A stretch of DNA of 64,000 nucleotides from Sandaracinaceae bacterium (lineage in GTDB: Bacteria > Myxococcota_A > Polyangia > Polyangiales > Sandaracinaceae): positions 1 through 64,000 of the forward strand of contig JAHBWG010000029.1 of the NCBI GenBank assembly GCA_019637095.1, given 5' to 3'. Positions within the stretch are counted from its first letter, which is position 1. The number at the start of each line of letters is the position of its first letter. The position numbers and the translations under genes were made by a program. Positions 17,801-25,962 of this stretch are shown here, in pieces. The notes below the pieces were generated by a model that was not told the origin of the DNA, did no database searches, and saw only the letters and a program-made list of their open reading frames with translations.

Positions 17801-20800
17801 CGCCGCCGGTCGACCGGCGCCGGGTTCGGTGCCGAGCGCGTTCCGGCCGCGCGGGCCGTCGTTCGACCGAGACGCGCTGCGGATCCACGCGGGCGGGCGC
17901 ATCTCCACGATCTTCGGGCCCGAGTTCGCCCAGCAGGACGCGCACGCGGTCCAGGTTCGGATGCCCGAGCCGCCGCTCCTGCTCGCCGATCGCTGCACGG
18001 GCATCGACGCGGTCCCCGGCTCCATGGGCAAGGGCGTGTGTTGGACCGAGACGGATGTCCGCGCCGACTCCTGGTATCTCCACGACGGCGCGATGCCGAC
18101 CGGGATCATGGTCGAGTCCGGCCAGGCCGACCTCTTCCTCATCAGCTACCTCGGCGTCGATTTCCTCAACCGGGGCGAGCGCGCGTACCGCCTGCTCGGC
18201 TGCGAGATGACGTGGGAGGGCGACCTCCCGACGATCGGCGAGACGCTGGCCTACGAGATCCACGTCGATGGTCACGCGGCGCAAGGCGACGTGCGATTGT
18301 TCTTCTTCCACTACGACTGCTACGTCCGGCGCGCCGACGGGACGACGCGCCCCGCGCTGCGCGTTCGCGGCGGGCAAGCGGGCTTCTTCACCGAAGCCGA
18401 GCTCGCGGCGTCCGCGGGGATCCTGTGGCGCCCCGAGCGCCAGGAGATCCGAGCCGACGCGCGCGTCGATCCACCAGCGACGTCGACGTCGGCGCGTCGC
18501 TTCGAGCGCTCCGCGATCGAGGCGTTCGCGGCGGGCCGCCCGTGGGAGTGCTTCGGCGACGGGTACGAGCGGACCAAGACGCACACGCGCACGCCGCGCA
18601 TCCAGGACGGTCGGATGCTGTTTCTCGACACCGTCGAGGTCTTCGACCCGACGGGGGGACCGTGGGGCCGCGGTTACCTCAAGGCGGTCACGCCGATCAC
18701 GGCGGACGACTGGTTCTTCGCCGGACATTTCAAGAACGACCCCTGCATGCCGGGCACGCTCATGCTCGAGGGCTGCGTCCAGGCGATGGCGTTCTACCTC
18801 GCGGCGATGGGCTACACCGTCGAGCGCGATGGCTGGCGCTTCCGCCCGATCCCCGACGAGACGTACTCGCTGCGCTGCCGCGGGCAGGTGATCCCGTCGA
18901 GCCGCGAGCTCACGTACGAGGTGTTCGTCGAGGAGGTGCACGACGGGCCGGCGCCGCGCCTCTACGCGGACCTGCTCTGCACGGTCGATGGCCTCGGCGC
19001 GTTCCACGCGCGCCGCTTCGGGCTCGAGCTCGTCCCGAGCTGGCCGCTCACGAGCCGGCCCGAGCTCTCGCGCGAGGGCGCGGGCGATGCGCGCGCGGCG
19101 ACGGCTTCCTACCAGGGCGCGCCGCCGTTCCGCTTCGACTACCCGTCGCTGCTCGCGTGCGCGTGGGGGCAGCCGTCGACCGCCTTCGGTCCGATGTACG
19201 CGCGCTTCGACGGCGCGCGCCGGACGCCGCGGCTGCCCGGGCCGCCGTACCACTTCCTGAGCCGCGTCACCTCGGTCGACGGCGCGATGGGTGGTCTCGA
19301 GGCGTCGCGCACGTTCACGTTCGAGTACGACGTGCCGCCGGATGCCTGGTACTTCCGCGAGAACGGCGCGCGCGTCATGCCGTTCGCGGTGCTGCTCGAG
19401 GCGGCGCTCCAGCCGTGCGGTTGGGTGGCGAGCTACGTGGGCAGCACGCTCACGAGCGAGTCCGACTTCCTGTTCCGCAACCTCGACGGCGAGGGGACGA
19501 TCCTCGCCGAGGTGCTGCCCGAGAGCGGGACCCTCCGCTCGACGGTCACGATCCGGAACATCTCGCGCTCGAGCGGGATGATCATCGAGTCCTTCGAGGT
19601 GCGCTGCGCGCTCGGCGAGACCGACGTCTACGCGCTGAAGACGGTGTTCGGCTTCTTCCCGCCGGAGGCGTTCGAGGACCAGGCGGGGTTGCCGACGAGC
19701 CCGGCGCAGCGAGCGCTCCTCGAGGCGCCCTCGAACGTGCACGTCGACTTGACGGCCCGGCCGGCGCGGTTCGCGCGCGGGACGCTCCGGCTCGCCGAGC
19801 CGATGCTCCTGATGATCGACCGGGTCACGCGCTTCGAGCCCACCGGTGGCGCGAGCGGGCTCGGCGCGCTCCGCGCGGAGAAGGACGTCGACGCGGGCGA
19901 GTGGTTCTTCAAGGCGCACTTCTACCAGGACCCGGTGCAGCCCGGCTCCCTCGGCATCGAGGCGATGCTCCAGCTGCTGCAGGTCTTCATGATCGAGGCG
20001 GGGCTCGGTGAGGGCATCGAGGCGCCGCGGTTCGAGGCGATCGCCGTCGATCGCCCGCACGTGTGGAAGTACCGCGGGCAGGTCGTCCCCGAGAACCGCC
20101 TCATCTCGACGACGATGGAGATCGTGGAGAAGGGCGCCGACGAGCGCGGCGCGTACGCGCTCGCCGATGCCTCGCTGTGGGTGGACGGCAAGCGGATCTA
20201 CGAGGCGAAGCGCCTCGGGATGCGCATCGTCGCCGGCGTCGACGAGCGCCGAGCGGCGGGCGACGAGACGCTCGACCCCGCGCAGGATCGTTGGCTCGGC
20301 GATCACCGGCCGACCTACACGGCCCCCGCGCTGCCGATGATGAGCATGCTCGACCGCATGGTCGCCGCGGCGCGCGCCGCGCGCGGCCCGGTGGACGGGC
20401 TCCGCGATCTGCGCGTCGAGCGCTGGCTCGTCGTGGAGGGGCCGACGCGGATCACGACCGAGGTCGAGGGCGACGAGGTGCGCCTCTACGCCTGGCGCGA
20501 CGCCCCGCGCGCGGCGCTGTCCCGCTTCGAGCTCGTCGCCCGCGCGACGATCGACGCGCCCCCGCCGCTCCCCGCGCCCGCGCCGCTCCGCGACGCGACC
20601 GCGATCGAGCCGTACGCGGGCGAGCGCCTCTTCCACGGCCCCGCCTTCCACTACGCGCGCCGCCTCTCGCTCGGCGCAGCCGGCTCGACGATGGTGCTCG
20701 ACGCGGGCCGGGGCGCAGTCCCGTTCGGCGCGATCCACCAGGGCTTGTTCGACGCGGCCACGCACGGGATCCCGCACGACGCCTTGCACCTTTGGTCGTC

Positions 20801-22304
20801 GCGCATCGGCGACGACGTGGTCGGCTACCCGCACCGGCTCGACGTGCGCTTGTCGGGCGAGGTGCCGCGCGCGGGCGAGGTCGTGTGCGAGGCGCGCTTC
20901 GCGGGCTTCGACGGGGACGACGCGCGCTTCCCCGTCGTGCACCTCTGGCTCCAGGCGGGCGGACGGACGTTCGCGGAGCTGCGGCTGACCGAGGTGCTCC
21001 TCCCGAAGGGGCCCCTCGGCATGGCGGCGCCCGTCGATCGGCGGCGGTTCCTCGCCGAGCGTGCGTTCGTGGCTGGCGTCGGCCTCGCGCGCTCCGAGGG
21101 CGGCGCGACCGTCCTCGCGGTCGACGACGTGGCGCGGAGCGACTGGTTCCCCGGCACGATCGAGGCGGTGTACGGGACGCGCGATCCGCGCGCGATCGCG
21201 ATCGCCGAGCACGTCGCGGCGTCCGTCTCGGCCCACCCCTCCACGGTGTCCGTCGAGCGCGAAGACGCGGTGTGCGCCCACGCGCCGCTGACCGCGCATC
21301 GCGTCATCGTCGCAGAGGAGCGCGGGCGCGTGTCGGTGCGCGCCGCGGCGCCGCCGCGCCTCGCCATCGCGCCGGTCGTCGACTTCTGGCGCGCGCACTT
21401 CGACGTCGGCCCGTGGCCGGTCGAGGAGCTCTACTACGGGCTGGTCGAGCGCTTCGTCGCCGCCGTCCACCTCGAGGACCCGCGCGCCCTCGCCGCCCTG
21501 CGGGGCCGGGGTGTGCTGTACCTCGCGAACCACCAGGTCGGGATCGAGTCGCTCGTGTTCTCGATCGTGGCCTCCGCCCTCGCCGGCGTGCCCACGCAGA
21601 CGCTCGCGAAGGCCGAGCACCGCACGAGCTGGCTCGGGCGGCTGATCGCGCACTGCTTCACATGGCCGGGCGTCGAGGACCCAGGGGTGATCGCCTACTT
21701 CGACCGGAGCGATCCGTCGTCGCTGCCCAGCCTCGTGCGCACCCTCGCGAGCGGGGCGCACGCCAAGAGCCTGATGGTGCACGTCGAGGGCACGCGGGCG
21801 CTCGGCGCGCGACAGCCCGTCGAGAAGATGAGCGGCGTCTTCTGCGATCTCGCGATCGAGGCGGGTGTGCCCGTCGTCCCCGTCCGCTTCAGCGGCGGGC
21901 TGCCGGTCGAGCCGGCGGCGGCGCGGCTCGAGTATCCGGTCGGGATGGGCAGGCAGGACTACTGGATCGGCCGCCCGATCTCGCCGTCCGAGCTCGCGGC
22001 GCTGCCGTACAAGGCGCGCACCGAGCGCGTCGTGGCGGCGATCGAGGGGCTCGGACCTCCCCGTCACCTCGAGACGCCGCACGCGCCCGACCCTGCCTTC
22101 GAGGCGCGGGTGCGGGCGCGCGCGGAGGCGGGCGTCGAGGTCGGGCTCGCCGCCATCGCGGAGGTGCTCGCCGAGCGGGCGGGATCGAGCGAGCCGGCGC
22201 GAGCGCTGTGCGAGGTGCTCTCTGGGCGCGCGCCGCTGCCGAGCGACCCCGCCGAGGCGGCGTGGCTCAGCGAGCTCGCGGCGCGGTTCGGGACGCGCCG
22301 CTGA
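14889..22304 (+). CDS. pfa3: PUFA synthase subunit KS-CLF-DH-DH-(DH-like)-AT (PfaC-like)
   Basis: A 2471-residue synthase subunit. KS (about 4-430; Cys185 in DAACASSL, His320 in ECHATGT, His355 in GHLITAAG); chain-length factor (about 445-800) in which the active Cys is replaced (SHAVMAEELSG, about residue 602); linker with a helical block (865-906) and a 5-residue tandem repeat (912-965); two FabA-like double-hotdog dehydratases (about 985-1420, His1280 in FAGHFKNDPCMPG; about 1440-1800, His1677 in FKAHFYQDPVQPG); a third DH-like segment (about 1820-2130, LFHGPAFHYARRL); and a C-terminal 1-acylglycerol-phosphate acyltransferase-like domain (about 2160-2400; NHQVGIES, His2215, and VEGTR). GTG 14889 follows the pfa2 stop by 3 bases; ATG 14898 is possible. 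The AT probably transfers finished PUFA to lipid, as inferred for myxobacterial Pfa3. Confidence 0.94.
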   Translation: MRAMPIAIVGRACLLPGAHDPAALFALAREGRCVLRDAPEGAWRVPTSHVLAASPEEARDRTWTRRGGYVEGFRFDPDGYAVPAEVLGPLDPLVHWVIDTAARALDDAGVRRLDARRTGAVLGNLGLPSSGSARFAEHVWLGAHARGLGEAAPAPLDRFQSGLPAHLAARALGLGAGAFALDAACASSLYAIAYACDALAEGRADRMLAGAVSAADDLFLHVGFCALGAMSKTGQSRPFHAGADGLVPAAGCGFVVLERLDDAVRAGRTIHGVIRGVGLANDGRGEGLLAPSARGQARSMELALARAGLAPEDVPYVECHATGTPVGDATELASLRAVYGDAPRRIGSLKANLGHLITAAGVAGLIKILESLREGVALPTPHLDRSSDALDDSPFEVLDAPAPWRGPRRAGLSAFGFGGNDAHLLVEAYEPAKAGRAATAASRASGAVVVVGLGARVGDGGSAADLERALFDRRPVGRAQAVKIPLAALRFPPADLAKARPAQTQLLAAAIEASRGLTLPSETTGVYVGYGCDPEIARWGARWRARAFAEALGADEAWAREAADALVAPLEAPHVVGALPNIPANRLSSQFDLRGPSHAVMAEELSGVRALELAVRALARGDLDAALVGAVDLADEPVHRAASADADAADAAVALVLMRRADAEREGCAILAELASAGETSPGERFASGLPRAHAASGLVEVTAALVFAARGRRPDGSAWTDAERSLSVEIEALGSERAAFVVTARGAPIGPLPEAPDAPCLELPAHPPPVLLPALRAPVVEIMQPAPPLPPTRLDGPPAPPVSAAEVFAATPASSRGDEAHGAPASPAPAADPAPPPARPTAPTSAAPPAHAPVAAPVAATPFGASGWLAAHVEHQSRLADAHRHFVEQQSLVHQQFLQALVTLPTPLAAAPVVSAPVVSAPAVSAPVVSAPVASAPVVSAPVVSAPVASAPVASAPVASAPVAAPPTAPAAGRPAPGSVPSAFRPRGPSFDRDALRIHAGGRISTIFGPEFAQQDAHAVQVRMPEPPLLLADRCTGIDAVPGSMGKGVCWTETDVRADSWYLHDGAMPTGIMVESGQADLFLISYLGVDFLNRGERAYRLLGCEMTWEGDLPTIGETLAYEIHVDGHAAQGDVRLFFFHYDCYVRRADGTTRPALRVRGGQAGFFTEAELAASAGILWRPERQEIRADARVDPPATSTSARRFERSAIEAFAAGRPWECFGDGYERTKTHTRTPRIQDGRMLFLDTVEVFDPTGGPWGRGYLKAVTPITADDWFFAGHFKNDPCMPGTLMLEGCVQAMAFYLAAMGYTVERDGWRFRPIPDETYSLRCRGQVIPSSRELTYEVFVEEVHDGPAPRLYADLLCTVDGLGAFHARRFGLELVPSWPLTSRPELSREGAGDARAATASYQGAPPFRFDYPSLLACAWGQPSTAFGPMYARFDGARRTPRLPGPPYHFLSRVTSVDGAMGGLEASRTFTFEYDVPPDAWYFRENGARVMPFAVLLEAALQPCGWVASYVGSTLTSESDFLFRNLDGEGTILAEVLPESGTLRSTVTIRNISRSSGMIIESFEVRCALGETDVYALKTVFGFFPPEAFEDQAGLPTSPAQRALLEAPSNVHVDLTARPARFARGTLRLAEPMLLMIDRVTRFEPTGGASGLGALRAEKDVDAGEWFFKAHFYQDPVQPGSLGIEAMLQLLQVFMIEAGLGEGIEAPRFEAIAVDRPHVWKYRGQVVPENRLISTTMEIVEKGADERGAYALADASLWVDGKRIYEAKRLGMRIVAGVDERRAAGDETLDPAQDRWLGDHRPTYTAPALPMMSMLDRMVAAARAARGPVDGLRDLRVERWLVVEGPTRITTEVEGDEVRLYAWRDAPRAALSRFELVARATIDAPPPLPAPAPLRDATAIEPYAGERLFHGPAFHYARRLSLGAAGSTMVLDAGRGAVPFGAIHQGLFDAATHGIPHDALHLWSSRIGDDVVGYPHRLDVRLSGEVPRAGEVVCEARFAGFDGDDARFPVVHLWLQAGGRTFAELRLTEVLLPKGPLGMAAPVDRRRFLAERAFVAGVGLARSEGGATVLAVDDVARSDWFPGTIEAVYGTRDPRAIAIAEHVAASVSAHPSTVSVEREDAVCAHAPLTAHRVIVAEERGRVSVRAAAPPRLAIAPVVDFWRAHFDVGPWPVEELYYGLVERFVAAVHLEDPRALAALRGRGVLYLANHQVGIESLVFSIVASALAGVPTQTLAKAEHRTSWLGRLIAHCFTWPGVEDPGVIAYFDRSDPSSLPSLVRTLASGAHAKSLMVHVEGTRALGARQPVEKMSGVFCDLAIEAGVPVVPVRFSGGLPVEPAAARLEYPVGMGRQDYWIGRPISPSELAALPYKARTERVVAAIEGLGPPRHLETPHAPDPAFEARVRARAEAGVEVGLAAIAEVLAERAGSSEPARALCEVLSGRAPLPSDPAEAAWLSELAARFGTRR
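17622..17783 (+). repeat. 15-base tandem repeat inside pfa3 (APV[VA]S linker)
   Basis: Ten full copies of GCGCCCGTCGTGAGC (or GTCGCGAGC / GCCGTGAGC variants) plus a partial unit encode Ala-Pro-Val-Val/Ala-Ser repeats at residues 912-965 between the chain-length factor and the first dehydratase. The unit is almost unchanged at DNA level, including third positions, which suggests recent slippage or unequal exchange. The peptide should be an extended, flexible spacer between domains. Confidence 0.95.
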
Positions 22305-23547
22305 GCGGTGCGCCGAACAGCGCCTCCTCCCACGCGGGCAGGAGCCGGTCCACGTGGAAGTCCTCGCTGCGCGCGAGCGCCCGCGCGCGGTAGTGACGGC
22401 GGAGCGGCTCGTCCGCGAGCACCTCGGCGAGCGTCTCCGCCCAAGCGCGCTCCGCGGCGTCGAGCGGCGCCTCCGGTGGGGCGAGACCCGGCGAGGGGAC
22501 CGGCATCAGGATGCCGTGCTCGACACGCTCGGGCGTGGAGGTCTCGATCCGCCAGTCGGTGTCCGGCGCCAAGATCTCGCGCGGTCCGTAGCGGCAGTCG
22601 GACGCGACACAGACCGCGCCGACGGCGAGCGCCTCGAGCAGGGCCATCGGGAGGCCTTCCCAACGCGACGGGAGGGCGAAGACGGTCGAGCGGGCGACGT
22701 AGCGTACGGGGCGCGCCCGAAACCCGGCGAAGACGACGTCGCAGGCCTCGGCGGGGCCGTCCGGGTGGTCCGGCTCGTCCGCGGCGTAGACGGAGAGGCC
22801 GAGCCCGCGGGCGCGCTCGGGGAGCTCCTTGGCGTAGATGCCGCGGCCGAGGATGAGGAGGCGGGCCCCCGGCGCGCACGTCGCGGCGAACGCCCGCACG
22901 AGGGGCCACGACCCCTTCTCGGGGTTGAGGCGGCCGACGGAGACGACGACGGGACGGTCGAAGATGGACGCGAGGTCGTCGTCGAGCGGGTCGCTGCCCT
23001 GCGCGCGCAGGCGCTCGAGCGGCAGCGCGCTGTAGAGCGTCAGGGCTCGCTCCGGGTCGACGCCGAAGTGCTCGACGAGCTCGGCGCGCGCGCCGTGAGA
23101 GACCGCGGTCACGAGGTCTGCGCGTCGGTACAAGGTGCGGACCAGGCCCCTGACGATCGCCCCCATCGGGCCAGGGTTGCCGATGCGCTCGTTCGTCCGC
23201 GAGCTCACCACGACGCGTTGCCCGCGCGCCCGCGTCAGGACGTTCACGAAGTTCGCGTAGGCCGTGAGGCTCAGGACGGTGTCCGGGCGCGACCGGCGCC
23301 GGAGCACGAAGAACCGCGCTGTGACCTCGCCGAGATGTCGCAGGAGCGCGAGGCGGTCGAGCCCGCGCGAGTGCATCTCGCTCAGCACGTAGAGCGAGCC
23401 GTCGTACGGGTAGTTGATCGCGTCCTCGAACAGCGCGAGGTCGAGCGCGACGCGCTTCCCGAGCGCGATCGTGAGCTCCGACGCGAAGCGTCCTGCGCCT
23501 CCTCCGAAGAGGTCGGGCACGAGCACGGTGAGGCGGGGGGTGGGCAC
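22267..23547 (-). CDS. Glycosyltransferase, GT4-like
   Basis: A 426-residue GT-B fold glycosyltransferase. The N-terminal domain starts LTVLVPDLFGGGAGRFASEL, the acceptor-side glycine-rich pattern of GT4 enzymes; the C-terminal domain has VVVSVGRLNPEKG and the donor-binding segment ALPSRWEGLPMALLEALAVG with the usual E-x7-E spacing. It would add a sugar from a nucleotide donor to a membrane-linked glycan. Its 3' end overlaps the pfa3 3' end by 38 bases (convergent). It is divergent from the methyltransferase at 23619 across 71 bases, and marks the edge of the polysaccharide region. Acceptor and donor are not predictable. Confidence 0.85.
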   Translation of the reverse strand: MPTPRLTVLVPDLFGGGAGRFASELTIALGKRVALDLALFEDAINYPYDGSLYVLSEMHSRGLDRLALLRHLGEVTARFFVLRRRSRPDTVLSLTAYANFVNVLTRARGQRVVVSSRTNERIGNPGPMGAIVRGLVRTLYRRADLVTAVSHGARAELVEHFGVDPERALTLYSALPLERLRAQGSDPLDDDLASIFDRPVVVSVGRLNPEKGSWPLVRAFAATCAPGARLLILGRGIYAKELPERARGLGLSVYAADEPDHPDGPAEACDVVFAGFRARPVRYVARSTVFALPSRWEGLPMALLEALAVGAVCVASDCRYGPREILAPDTDWRIETSTPERVEHGILMPVPSPGLAPPEAPLDAAERAWAETLAEVLADEPLRRHYRARALARSEDFHVDRLLPAWEEALFGAPLSGASRTAPRAR

Positions 23548-23618
23548 GGGCGGGAGTCTGCGCGATCGGCGCGTGTCCGTCGATTGAACGAGGCGCGCTC
23601 CCGTGCAACCGTCGGCGC

Positions 23619-24533
23619 GTGCCAGCAGAGTGCGTGTCGTGCGGCGCGCGGAGCGCGCGGTCGGTGCTGAGCCGCGGCGAAGGCGACCTGGGGCTGATGC
23701 GCTGCGACGAGTGCGGGCTCGTGTTCCTCGACGGCTGGTCGTCGGCCTTCGAGGCGGAGCTCTACGCGTACTACGACGCGCGAGTCGGCGCCTCGCGCGA
23801 GGAGCGCTACGACCCTCTCACCACGGCTCGCCAGCGGGAGCTGCTCGCCGCTTGGGCGCCTCGCGTGCGCGGGCGTCGCCTGCTCGACGTCGGCTGCGGC
23901 GAGGGGCAGCTCGTCGCGACCGCGCTCGACGAGCGCTGGGCGGCGCGCGGGATCGACCTCGCGACGGGCGCGATCCAGGTCTGCGCCTCGTTCGGGCTGC
24001 CGTGCGAGGTGCTCGACTTCTTCGACGCCTCCCTCGACGCGGAGCGCTACGACGTGATCACGATGAGCGAGCTCCTCGAGCACGTGCCGCGCCCCGGCCG
24101 GTTCCTCGCGCGTGCGTCCTCGTTGCTCGCGCCGGGCGGGCTGCTCTACGCCACCACGCCGAACTTCGACAGCCTCACCCGGCGGCTCGTCGGCCCGCGC
24201 TGGAGCTGCATCCACCGCGAGCACATCGCTTACTTCACGGAGGCGACGCTGTCGTCGCTCGCCGCCGCGTCGATGCCCGGCTGTCGGGTGCGGGTCCGCT
24301 CGAAGAACCTCAGCCTCGGCGAGATCGCGCAGCGTCTGCGCCCGGCCCCCGCGCGCGGTGAGACCTGCTCGCCGCAGGAGGCGCACCAGGTGGCGGCCCG
24401 ATCCCGGCAGCGACGGCTCCGCGCGCTCATCGCGGGCTCACGAGGCCTCTCGCTCGCGAAGCGCGGCGCCAACGCGCTCGTGGGCGCCGCGGGGGTCGGC
24501 GACACGCTGATCCTGACGGCGCAGAGGAGCTGA
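23619..24533 (+). CDS. Class I SAM-dependent methyltransferase with N-terminal zinc-ribbon-like motif
   Basis: A 304-residue protein. The first 40 residues hold two Cys pairs (CVSCG and CDECG), a small zinc-ribbon-like element that often precedes methyltransferases in sugar clusters. The Rossmann domain follows with LLDVGCGEGQLV (SAM motif I), DVITMSELLEHVPRPGRFL and LLAPGGLLYATTPNFDSLTR. The start is GTG at 23619. It lies 9 bases before the flippase gene on the same strand and presumably forms an operon with it. Likely role: O- or C-methylation of a sugar in the surface polysaccharide; the exact substrate is unknown. Confidence 0.82.
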   Translation: MPAECVSCGARSARSVLSRGEGDLGLMRCDECGLVFLDGWSSAFEAELYAYYDARVGASREERYDPLTTARQRELLAAWAPRVRGRRLLDVGCGEGQLVATALDERWAARGIDLATGAIQVCASFGLPCEVLDFFDASLDAERYDVITMSELLEHVPRPGRFLARASSLLAPGGLLYATTPNFDSLTRRLVGPRWSCIHREHIAYFTEATLSSLAAASMPGCRVRVRSKNLSLGEIAQRLRPAPARGETCSPQEAHQVAARSRQRRLRALIAGSRGLSLAKRGANALVGAAGVGDTLILTAQRS

Positions 24534-24542
24534 GCCACCGCG

Positions 24543-25949
24543 GTGTCGCTCGCCCGCTTCGCCAGGGGTGCCTCGATCTACGCCGCGGCCGGTCTCGCGC
24601 TCAAGGCGCTGTCGCTGATCATCGCGCCCATCTACACGCGGTTCCTCGCGGTCGAGGAGTTCGGCGCGATCAACCTCGCGGAGTCGTTCTCGGCGATCCT
24701 CGCCGCGGTCGTGAGCCTGTCGCTCCCGCAGGCGCTCAACCGCATCTACTTCAAGCACGAAGAGCGCGAGCCGCGCGAGCGCTTCGTCTCGTCGGTCCTC
24801 TGGGGCGGCGGCGCGGTGACCGTCGCCGTGCTCGCGATGTCCTTCGCGGTGGGCCCCTTCACGACGGCGCTGGTCTCGCGGTGGTTCCCCTCGCTCACGT
24901 TCTACCCCGTGCTCGCGCTCGCGCTCGGAGCGGCCCTCGCCACGCAGTACCTCCAGATCTGGCAGCGGCTCTTCCAGGCCGAGGAGACGCCGCGGCCCTT
25001 CGCGGTGACGCGGCTCATGCAAGGGATCTTGACGTCCGCGGCCGTCCTCGCGCTCGTCGTCGGGCTCGAGGCGGGCGGCGTCGGGCTCCTCGTCGGCCGG
25101 CTCGTCGGCGTGCTCGCCGTGGTGGCGTGGGTGCACTGGGTGTTCCGCCGGCGCATGGCGCCCAAGCCCGCGCTGGAGGACCTGCGAGCGGCCGTCCGTT
25201 TCGGGGTCCCGCTGATCCCGTTCCAGATCACCGTGCTCGTGCTCGAGGTGTCCGATCGATTCGTCATCGAGGCCACGCTCGGCACCGAACGGGTCGGCGT
25301 GTACTCGCTGGCGGCGATGCTCGGGGGCGTGATGATCTTCGTGAACCGGAGCGTCGTCGCCGCCTGGCACCCGGTCTTCTATCGGCACGTCGAGACGCCC
25401 GAGGGGCGCGAGCGCATCGGGCGCGACGCGGTCCGCGTCCTCTCCGTCACCGCCGCCGTCGCGGCGTTCGGCGCCGTCATCGCCGACGACTTCGTCAGCA
25501 TCGTCTTCGACGCACGCTACGCCGAAGCGGGGGCGCTCGTTCCCTGGATCATCGGCGGCTACCTCGTGTGGGAGGTGTTCGCCCTGACGAACCTGCAGAC
25601 CCACGCGAAGGAGAGGCCCGGCGTGTCGAGCGCGATCGCCGTCCTCTCGGGGATCGTAAACGTCGGGCTCAACGTCTGGCTCGTGCCGCGTCACGGGATC
25701 GTGGCCGCAGCGATCACGACGTTCGCGGCGTACTCGCTCCAGGCCGTGGTCGGCGCGATCGTCGCGCACCGCATCCAACCCATCCCCTACGCGTGGAGCC
25801 GTGGCGGCGTGGTGCTCGCGGTGTTCGGCGCCGTCCTCGCGGTGACGCAGATCGAGTGGGCGTCTCCCGCGCACGCCTGGGTGGCGCGCGGCGTCGCGTC
25901 GTTCGCCGCGCTCGCGCTGGCGGCCGTGGCGGTACGCGGGTCGCGGTGA
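24543..25949 (+). CDS. Oligosaccharide flippase, Wzx/MATE-like
   Basis: A 468-residue polytopic membrane protein with about 12-14 hydrophobic segments, beginning ARGASIYAAAGLALKALSLI and containing IAPIYTRFLAVEEFGAINLA, the N-terminal signature of the Wzx / polysaccharide biosynthesis flippase family. Later helices include GVPLIPFQITVLVLEVSDRF and SGIVNVGLNVWLVPRHGIVA. It would flip a lipid-linked oligosaccharide across the inner membrane. GTG 24543 starts 9 bases after the methyltransferase stop. It converges on the asnB-like gene with 13 bases between stops. Confidence 0.87.
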   Translation: MSLARFARGASIYAAAGLALKALSLIIAPIYTRFLAVEEFGAINLAESFSAILAAVVSLSLPQALNRIYFKHEEREPRERFVSSVLWGGGAVTVAVLAMSFAVGPFTTALVSRWFPSLTFYPVLALALGAALATQYLQIWQRLFQAEETPRPFAVTRLMQGILTSAAVLALVVGLEAGGVGLLVGRLVGVLAVVAWVHWVFRRRMAPKPALEDLRAAVRFGVPLIPFQITVLVLEVSDRFVIEATLGTERVGVYSLAAMLGGVMIFVNRSVVAAWHPVFYRHVETPEGRERIGRDAVRVLSVTAAVAAFGAVIADDFVSIVFDARYAEAGALVPWIIGGYLVWEVFALTNLQTHAKERPGVSSAIAVLSGIVNVGLNVWLVPRHGIVAAAITTFAAYSLQAVVGAIVAHRIQPIPYAWSRGGVVLAVFGAVLAVTQIEWASPAHAWVARGVASFAALALAAVAVRGSR

Positions 25950-25962
25950 GCGGCGCCCGCGC

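Noticed and set aside
12960-22082. 3040-residue open frame antisense to pfa2/pfa3
   Set aside because: Arg/Ala/His-rich low-complexity translation with no domain; typical shadow of GC-rich codons opposite a well supported multidomain gene.
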